A stretch of DNA of 64,000 bases, from assembly GCF_000960085.1 (NCBI RefSeq), contig NZ_JYGT01000007.1, forward strand, positions 124,001-188,000, in the 5' to 3' direction. The translations under genes and the position numbers were made by a program. This stretch comes from Streptococcus infantis. GTDB lineage: Bacteria > Bacillota > Bacilli > Lactobacillales > Streptococcaceae. Shown here in pieces: positions 58,370 to 64,000 of this stretch (its first letter is position 1; each line of letters opens with the position of its first letter). The notes below the pieces were generated by a model, which did not search any database, was not told where the DNA came from, and worked only from the letters and a program-made list of their open reading frames with translations.

Positions 58370-59565
58370 TTTCTCTCCCTTAAGTATGCATGAATAGCTT
58401 CCACTTCATTATCTAGATTACCATCCACAATAGCATACTCAATTTCCTCTAGAACAGCTCCTAATTCTGGACCTGGATGATAGCCGTATTCCTTGATCAA
58501 AATCCCACCATTGATTTGAATTTCTTTTTTTTCATGAATGGTTAGGCTGTGATAAGTCTCTTCGATAGCCTGTGGATTGACTTCTTTTCCTTGAGCCTGA
58601 CGAAGATTTTCAGCCTGTAAAAGTAAATCTAGATCAAAACGGTAACAATCACGGTTACCTAGTTCCCCTTCTTCTCGAAGAGCCAAAATAGACAGCAAAT
58701 CCTGTACCTGCTTAGCAAATTGGCGTGAAGTCTTCCAATGTTTCAAAAATTGTTGAGCATCTTCCACTTCTAAAACCCATAAAAGTGCTGCCCAAGCTTG
58801 CTCAGAAGATTCAAAAGTAAAATCTTTTTCTAAATCAAACAAAGACTGGAGTTTGTCCTGACTGCCTACCATATCTGGAAGAAAATCGTAAGCTTGACTC
58901 TCAATCATAGATGATAAACCTACTCGCCAATAGGGAGCCAGTAAAAGCTTATCAAACTCGACAAAGGTGCGCTCCACAGAGATTTTATCTAAGAGTGGCG
59001 TTAAGGCCTTCATCGCTTCAAACGTTTCTTGCTCGAGTTCAAAACCAAGACTAGCTTGGAAACGAAAGCCACGCATGATGCGTAGCGCATCTTCATTGAA
59101 ACGTTCACTAGCTACACCGACAGCTCGCAGAACTTGATTTTCTAAATCTTTGAGACCATCAAATAAATCGACGATCTCCCCTGTCTCATCCAAGGCAAAG
59201 GCATTGACTGTGAAATCTCGGCGTTTGAGATCTTCTTCGAGTGAACGAACAAAAGAAACAGAACTTGGTCTCCGATAGTCTACATAGACATCCTCTGTTC
59301 GAAAAGTGGTGACCTCGTACTCTTCATCTCCATCTAAAACCAAAACGGTCCCATGTTCAATGCCGATATCAGCTGTGCGTGGAAAAATCTGCTTGGTCTC
59401 TTCAGGATAAGATGAAGTCGCGATATCCACGTCATGGATGGGACGATTGAGTAGGGCATCCCTAACAGAGCCACCCACAAAATAAGCCTCAAAGCCTGCT
59501 TCTTTAATTTTTTCTAATACTGGTAAAGCCTTCTGAAATTCAGAAGGCATTTTTGTTAATTTCAT
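58366..59565 (-). CDS. cca: CCA-adding tRNA nucleotidyltransferase
   Basis: 399 residues, class II enzyme adding CCA to tRNA 3' ends. [20 protein letters not shown] then [10 protein letters not shown] forms the metal site. [23 protein letters not shown] and [21 protein letters not shown] are the following motifs. It overlaps dapB by 4 bases at its start. Confidence 0.96.
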   Translation of the reverse strand: MKLTKMPSEFQKALPVLEKIKEAGFEAYFVGGSVRDALLNRPIHDVDIATSSYPEETKQIFPRTADIGIEHGTVLVLDGDEEYEVTTFRTEDVYVDYRRPSSVSFVRSLEEDLKRRDFTVNAFALDETGEIVDLFDGLKDLENQVLRAVGVASERFNEDALRIMRGFRFQASLGFELEQETFEAMKALTPLLDKISVERTFVEFDKLLLAPYWRVGLSSMIESQAYDFLPDMVGSQDKLQSLFDLEKDFTFESSEQAWAALLWVLEVEDAQQFLKHWKTSRQFAKQVQDLLSILALREEGELGNRDCYRFDLDLLLQAENLRQAQGKEVNPQAIEETYHSLTIHEKKEIQINGGILIKEYGYHPGPELGAVLEEIEYAIVDGNLDNEVEAIHAYLRERK

Positions 59566-60329
59566 AGTAAGTGTTCTAATCCATAGACAAGCTCATGACG
59601 CTTGACAACTTCTTTGATTCCCAAATTCACCCCTGTCATGAAGGAGCTACGATCATAGGAGTCATGACGCAGGGTCAATCCTTCTCCTTGATTTCCAAAA
59701 ATAACTTCCTGATGAGCTACCAAACCTGGTAAACGAACCGAATGGATTCGCATACCATCAAAGTTAGCTCCACGAGCTCCCGCAATGAGTTCTTCCTCAT
59801 CGCTAGCGCCTTGTTGAATAGACTCACGAACTTGTGCCATCAACTCAGCTGTTTTGATTGCTGTCCCGCTCGGCGCATCTTTTTTCTTGTCATGGTGAAG
59901 TTCAATAATCTCCACATTTGGGAAGTATTTAGCTGCCTGTGCTGCAAATTGCATGAGTAAGACAGCACCCAAGGCAAAGTTAGGAGCAATCAATCCACCC
60001 AAGCCTTTGGAACGAGACAATTCTTTTAATTCTTCGATTTCCTGACTGGTGAAACCTGTCGTTCCTACTACTGGAGCAAAGCCATGTTCAAGAGCAAAGC
60101 GTGTATTCTCATAGGCGACAGCTGGTGTAGTAAAGTCCACCCAAACATGGGCATCAAAGCCTGCTAAGTCATTTTTATCATTGAATACTGGAATTCCTTG
60201 CCATTCAGATGCAGACTCAAAAGGATCCAAAACAGCTACTAGTTCAAGTTCAGGATCAGACAAAACCATCTGACAAGCAGATTGGCCCATTCTTCCCTTA
60301 AAACCAGCAATAATCACTCGAATACTCAT
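59562..60329 (-). CDS. dapB: 4-hydroxy-tetrahydrodipicolinate reductase
   Basis: 255 residues, lysine/diaminopimelate pathway. Cofactor loop [43 protein letters not shown], catalytic [21 protein letters not shown], and the end [20 protein letters not shown]. First gene of an operon with cca, an ABC-F ATPase and the YcxB-like gene. The upstream region holds a three-copy direct repeat. Confidence 0.97.
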   Translation of the reverse strand: MSIRVIIAGFKGRMGQSACQMVLSDPELELVAVLDPFESASEWQGIPVFNDKNDLAGFDAHVWVDFTTPAVAYENTRFALEHGFAPVVGTTGFTSQEIEELKELSRSKGLGGLIAPNFALGAVLLMQFAAQAAKYFPNVEIIELHHDKKKDAPSGTAIKTAELMAQVRESIQQGASDEEELIAGARGANFDGMRIHSVRLPGLVAHQEVIFGNQGEGLTLRHDSYDRSSFMTGVNLGIKEVVKRHELVYGLEHLL

Positions 60330-60340
60330 CTTTACTCCTA

Positions 60341-60589
60341 TCTAAGATACAAAGCCTGTAAGAACACAAAGTGAAAATAGGAGTTCTGATCAAGGAGTTT
60401 CTTTTCCTTGGAAGAACTATCTTTTTCACATAGGGTTCCAGGCGTGTTCAATTCTAAGATACAAAGGACGTTAGCTGCCCATGAAAAATAGGGAATGGCG
60501 CTGACTTTCCACGAAAGGCAAGACAGGCATCTTTTTTCAAGATGCAGATAGTCCGTGTTCAATTCTAAGATACAAAGCCTGTAAGAACA
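60341..60589. repeat. Three direct repeats with a 111-112 bp period upstream of dapB
   Basis: TCTAAGATACAAAG occurs at 60341, 60453 and 60564. Copy 1 and copy 3 share 26 identical bases extending right (to 60366 and 60589). Copies 2 and 3 share 24 identical bases extending left (from 60443 and 60554). The DNA between them is only weakly similar and contains hairpins (GCATCTT/AAGATGC near 60529-60545). No convincing gene is present. Confidence 0.85.
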
Positions 60590-60591
60590 AT

Positions 60592-61440
60592 CTAGACGAT
60601 TGGTGTGTATGCTAAAGCGATACTTCCTTCTCCCAGGTGGGTTCCAATGACACTACCAAAGGTTGCAATCTCAACATCTGTAGCTACTCCACTATCTAGC
60701 AATAGCTGACGTAAATCGGCTGCTTTTTGAGAGGCATTCCCATGAATTACCATAATCTGGTAGTTTCCGTTACTTGTCACATCTTTGACAATTTCAACTA
60801 GACGTTTAGCTGCTTTCTTCTCTGTACGAACCTTCTCATAAACTTCGATAACACCTTGGTCATTGAAATAGAGGATTGGTTTAATGCTAAGAAGGTTTCC
60901 TAAAATAGCTGCACCATTTGACAAACGACCACCTTTTACAAGATGATTCAAATCATCTACCATGATAAAAGCAGAAGTATTTTCAATCTGTTCTGTTAAC
61001 TTATCTAGTATAGACTGGAAGTCATCACCCTGTTCCACCCATTGAAATACACTCTCCACCATGAAACCTAGAGGAGCACTTGTAATACGAGTATCAGGAA
61101 AAGCAATGGTTAATCCTTCGAACTCATCCGTCATATATTGGATATTCTGGTGAAATCCTGAAATTCCTGAAGAAAGGAAGAGACCCAGAACATGAGTATA
61201 ACCTTTTTCTTTCAATGATGACAAAATTTCATCCAACTTAGCAATACTTGGCTGACTTGTTTTAGGTAGCTCAGATGAACGAGCCATTTTTTCATAAAAT
61301 TCTTGAGCGGTTAGATTTACACCTTCAACATACTCCTGTCCGTCGATATTCACAGGAATGTCTAGCACAAATAAATCTTCTTTCCGCAAGGTTTCCGCTT
61401 GTAGAAAAGCAGATGAGTCTGTTATGACCGCTAATTTCAT
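60592..61440 (-). CDS. DegV family fatty-acid-binding protein
   Basis: 282 residues. [20 protein letters not shown], the TSQPS loop, [13 protein letters not shown] and [20 protein letters not shown] are DegV marks. These proteins bind fatty acids and present them to FakA kinase as FakB; which lipid this copy binds cannot be told. Three bases after the DUF1149 gene. Confidence 0.93.
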   Translation of the reverse strand: MKLAVITDSSAFLQAETLRKEDLFVLDIPVNIDGQEYVEGVNLTAQEFYEKMARSSELPKTSQPSIAKLDEILSSLKEKGYTHVLGLFLSSGISGFHQNIQYMTDEFEGLTIAFPDTRITSAPLGFMVESVFQWVEQGDDFQSILDKLTEQIENTSAFIMVDDLNHLVKGGRLSNGAAILGNLLSIKPILYFNDQGVIEVYEKVRTEKKAAKRLVEIVKDVTSNGNYQIMVIHGNASQKAADLRQLLLDSGVATDVEIATFGSVIGTHLGEGSIALAYTPIV

Positions 61441-61443
61441 TCT

Positions 61444-61818
61444 TTAAAACTCCAAATTAATTCCTGGTAAATCTAGTGCAATTTCCGTCACTTCATAAGT
61501 CAAACGGTTTAGCATATCCAAACAAGGACGAGCAAGTGTCTCAACTTCTTCTTGAGTGAAATCACTTGGTTGGTCTACGATGCGACCTTCTACGTGGTTA
61601 ACTTGGGAAATAGTGCCACTGATTACAAATTTATCAAAGACAATCATAAAGCTCAAAACAACTACGAGAGAAGTCACTTGGTTTTCTTGATCATGTTGAA
61701 GTAGTTGGAAGTTGACATCAACCTTTGTTTCAGGAATTCCGTTTTCATTTTCCCATTCAAAGTTACGTGCATCAAAGTGATACTGACTAACAAATTCTTG
61801 TTCACGTTTTAAATTCAT
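61444..61818 (-). CDS. DUF1149 family protein
   Basis: 124-residue cytoplasmic protein of unknown function conserved in streptococci (MNLKREQEFVSQYHFDARNF). It has a SecB-like beta-sheet pattern (TKVDVNFQLLQHDQENQ, VVVLSFMIVFDKFVISG) that I note without claiming function. Start 61818 follows GGAG by 6 bases; Met codons at 61821 and 61830 are too close to or upstream of that site. Confidence 0.85.
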   Translation of the reverse strand: MNLKREQEFVSQYHFDARNFEWENENGIPETKVDVNFQLLQHDQENQVTSLVVVLSFMIVFDKFVISGTISQVNHVEGRIVDQPSDFTQEEVETLARPCLDMLNRLTYEVTEIALDLPGINLEF

Positions 61819-61884
61819 CATATTCTCCATGGTTACAATTTACTTTGACATTGTAACATATTTTCTTATTTTCTGCTAACTTTC

Positions 61885-63234
61885 CTAAATTCCAATCTCT
61901 GTTTTCACAACTTTGGCAATAGTATCCACATAGTAGTCTACTTCTTCAGTTGTTGGAGCTTCGGCCATGACACGCAAGAGTGGCTCAGTTCCACTTGGGC
62001 GAACAAGGATACGTCCGTTACCTGCCATCTCTTCTTCCATCTTATCGATAATAGCCTTGATAGCTGGTACTTCCATGGCTTTCTCTTTCATGGCATTTTC
62101 AACACGGATATTGACCAATTTTTGTGGGTAAATCGTTACTTCTGAAGCCAACTGAGATAAGCTCTTACCTGTTTCTTGCATGATTTTGGTCAATTGAACC
62201 GCTGAAAGCTGACCATCACCTGTTGTATTATAGTCCATCAAGATAACGTGACCTGACTGCTCTCCTCCAAGATTGTAGCCATATTTTCTCATTTCTTCAA
62301 CGACATAACGGTCTCCAACAGCAGTGACTGCCTTATTGATACCTTCACGATCCAAGGCTTTATGGAAACCAAGGTTGGACATAACTGTTGTTACAATTGT
62401 ATTATGTGCCAATTGACCTTTTTCAGAAAGGTATTTACCGATGATGTACATAATCTTGTCACCATCGACAATTTCGCCATTTTCATCAACCGCAATCAAA
62501 CGGTCGCTGTCCCCATCGAAGGCTAAACCAATGGCAGATTGACTTTCTTTTACAAGTTCTTGTAAGGCTTCTGGATGAGTTGAACCAACATTCAAATTGA
62601 TATTAAGGCCATCTGGTGTTTCACCGATAACTGTTAATTGAGCACCCAAATCTGCAAAAATTTGACGAGCACTTGTAGAAGCGGCTCCATTTGCAGTATC
62701 CAAGGCTACCTTCATCCCTTCAAGAGGAGTTCCAGTTGAAACGAGGTAGGCTTCATATTTACGCAAGCCTTCTGGATAGTCAACAACAGTACCTAAGCCC
62801 TCTGCACTTGGACGTGGTAGAGTATCTTCACTCGCGTCAAGCAAGGTTTCGATTTCTGCTTCTTTGTCATCGTCTAGCTTAAAGCCGTCACCACCAAAGA
62901 ATTTGATACCATTATCAAGGGCTGGATTGTGGCTTGCAGAAATCATAACCCCAGCACTTGCTCCCTCAGTTTTTACCAAGTAAGCAACAGCAGGTGTTGC
63001 AAGAACTCCAAGCTTATAAACGTGAATTCCGACTGAAAGGAGCCCAGCAATCAACGCTGCTTCAAGCATTTGACCTGAGATACGAGTGTCACGTCCTACA
63101 AAAACCTTAGGCGCTTCTGTCTCATGTTGACTAAGAACATATCCTCCAAAACGGCCTAGTTTAAAGGCCAATTCTGGCGTCAATTCTACGTTTGCTTCTC
63201 CACGGACTCCATCCGTTCCAAAATATTTACCCAT
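61885..63234 (-). CDS. glmM: Phosphoglucosamine mutase
   Basis: 449 residues, converts glucosamine-6-P to glucosamine-1-P for cell-wall precursors. [15 protein letters not shown], the phosphoserine loop [20 protein letters not shown], the metal loop [16 protein letters not shown] and the phosphate-binding [13 protein letters not shown] are present. It follows cdaR, the conserved cdaA-cdaR-glmM order linking c-di-AMP and wall synthesis. Confidence 0.97.
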   Translation of the reverse strand: MGKYFGTDGVRGEANVELTPELAFKLGRFGGYVLSQHETEAPKVFVGRDTRISGQMLEAALIAGLLSVGIHVYKLGVLATPAVAYLVKTEGASAGVMISASHNPALDNGIKFFGGDGFKLDDDKEAEIETLLDASEDTLPRPSAEGLGTVVDYPEGLRKYEAYLVSTGTPLEGMKVALDTANGAASTSARQIFADLGAQLTVIGETPDGLNINLNVGSTHPEALQELVKESQSAIGLAFDGDSDRLIAVDENGEIVDGDKIMYIIGKYLSEKGQLAHNTIVTTVMSNLGFHKALDREGINKAVTAVGDRYVVEEMRKYGYNLGGEQSGHVILMDYNTTGDGQLSAVQLTKIMQETGKSLSQLASEVTIYPQKLVNIRVENAMKEKAMEVPAIKAIIDKMEEEMAGNGRILVRPSGTEPLLRVMAEAPTTEEVDYYVDTIAKVVKTEIGI

Positions 63235-63260
63235 TTTTATAATCCTTTTCTAGTTTAATA

Positions 63261-64000
63261 TTAATTTTGCTTTGAAGTATCTGGCTTCGTTTCTGCTGCT
63301 GTCGTTGATGAGTTTTCAGCAGTTGAAGCATTACTTGTTGTCGTTGAACTATTTGTTGTTCGGACTGGTTTAGTTATTACTTTCATAGTAACCTCAAAAG
63401 GAGTAATAACTGTTGGTAAAACGGTTCCATTCTTGTCGACAGCTTGTAAAGGTACTGACCCTGAATAATTCCCAGTTATTTTTTCACTCGTTGGCAAAAC
63501 TGCAACAATACGATCAATCTTAGACAGTGTATCTGCATCACTAGTTACTGAAACTTTTTCATCTGAAACAGTAACTCGCTCGATTATAATACGCTCATCG
63601 ATTTGACTAGAATCAATTTGAGGAACAACAGGTATATTATCTCTAGTGACCTTCTTACCAATTTTGACTGTAATTTTTTGTGGCGTTGCTACAGCCGTTA
63701 AACCACTTGGGAGATTTTCAATGGTCAAGGGAACTTCGATTGTTCCTTCTGTGGCTTGTGACAAATCCGCAGTCACTTTGAATTTACGAGTGCTTTCTTG
63801 CATCTCACTAGCCAAGGTCACTCGATTGGATCCAGTTAGAAATACAGTAACTTCTGAGCTGAAACCACTAATAAAATACTGCTCACTATCGTACTGGATA
63901 TCAATCGGTACATTGACTACCGTATTGGTATAGGTTTCTGTTCGAACTGGTCTTGCATTATTATTATTTTGATAATTAATGGAGGTAGCGTAGATAAATA
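63261..64000 (-). CDS. cdaR: CdaR, YbbR-domain regulator of c-di-AMP synthase (partial)
   Basis: C-terminal 246 codons of CdaR; the start lies beyond the window. Reading continues without a stop to the edge (QNNNNARPVRTETYTNTVVN; VPIDIQYDSEQYFISGFSSE). At least two YbbR beta-repeats are visible (VEVPLTIENLPSGLTA-type blocks), then a Thr/Ser-rich tail (TTSNASTAENSSTTAAETKP). It is extracytoplasmic and modulates the membrane diadenylate cyclase CdaA encoded upstream in relatives. glmM follows 26 bases after its stop. Confidence 0.9.
   Translation of the reverse strand, partial: FIYATSINYQNNNNARPVRTETYTNTVVNVPIDIQYDSEQYFISGFSSEVTVFLTGSNRVTLASEMQESTRKFKVTADLSQATEGTIEVPLTIENLPSGLTAVATPQKITVKIGKKVTRDNIPVVPQIDSSQIDERIIIERVTVSDEKVSVTSDADTLSKIDRIVAVLPTSEKITGNYSGSVPLQAVDKNGTVLPTVITPFEVTMKVITKPVRTTNSSTTTSNASTAENSSTTAAETKPDTSKQN

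Noticed and set aside
60338-60562. 74-codon minus-strand frame upstream of dapB (MNTDYLHLEKRCLSCLSW)
   Set aside because: It runs through the direct repeats, has no ribosome site and overlaps likely RNA hairpins; better seen as part of the repeat element.

Overview
This window looks like a chromosome segment of a mitis-group Streptococcus (S. mitis/S. oralis/S. infantis type, close to S. pneumoniae). The evidence is the low-GC sequence, a BOX repeat next to thyA, two choline-binding-repeat proteins, a large M26 zinc metalloprotease with a YSIRK signal, three LicD-family proteins, and gene blocks known from pneumococcus (murD-murG, rnz-hflX-miaA, the aro operon, cca-dapB, glmM-cdaR). Most genes lie on the minus strand. 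Species identity is inferred from protein memory, not from a search.

Layout. 1-5050: murG (partial), murD and a FtsX-like ABC exporter. 5192-11958: a beta-galactosidase (BgaA-like) that has lost both its secretion signal and its sortase anchor, followed by a neopullulanase under a clear promoter plus cre site. 12190-12801: a small three-TM protein and an XRE regulator with a near-perfect palindromic operator on their promoter. 13117-17568: SDR, rnz, a conserved hypothetical, hflX and miaA, then a plus-strand DUF3042 gene. 17911-24610: BOX element, thyA, glucokinase, an Excalibur/choline-binding protein, an alpha/beta-hydrolase remnant, fused pabBC, and the surface msrAB plus thioredoxin lipoprotein pair (without ccdA). 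24767-31145: a 1937-residue M26 metalloprotease cotranscribed with a UPF0340 gene. 31291-33631: mecA and a divergent polysaccharide flippase.

33708-41136 is the most unusual part. It is one five-gene operon: LicD, family-2 glycosyltransferase, a membrane polymerase/ligase fused to a second LicD domain, a third LicD, and a Pce-like phosphorylcholine esterase with a very long choline-binding tail. With the flippase it has the parts to build, phosphorylcholine-decorate and then trim a teichoic-acid-like glycopolymer.

41277-51695 is the shikimate/Phe/Tyr operon (rlmI-like, aroD, aroE, aroB, aroC, tyrA, ylbF, terminator, aroA, aroK, pheA, LCP protein). 51935-53386 is a CcpA-controlled cytoplasmic alpha-amylase. 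53433-64000 holds dnaD, metA (with a MET-box-like operator), apt, a membrane protein, an ABC-F ATPase, cca, dapB, a three-copy direct repeat, degV, DUF1149, glmM and a partial cdaR.

Assignments rest on recognised motifs and remembered family sequences; no database search was possible.
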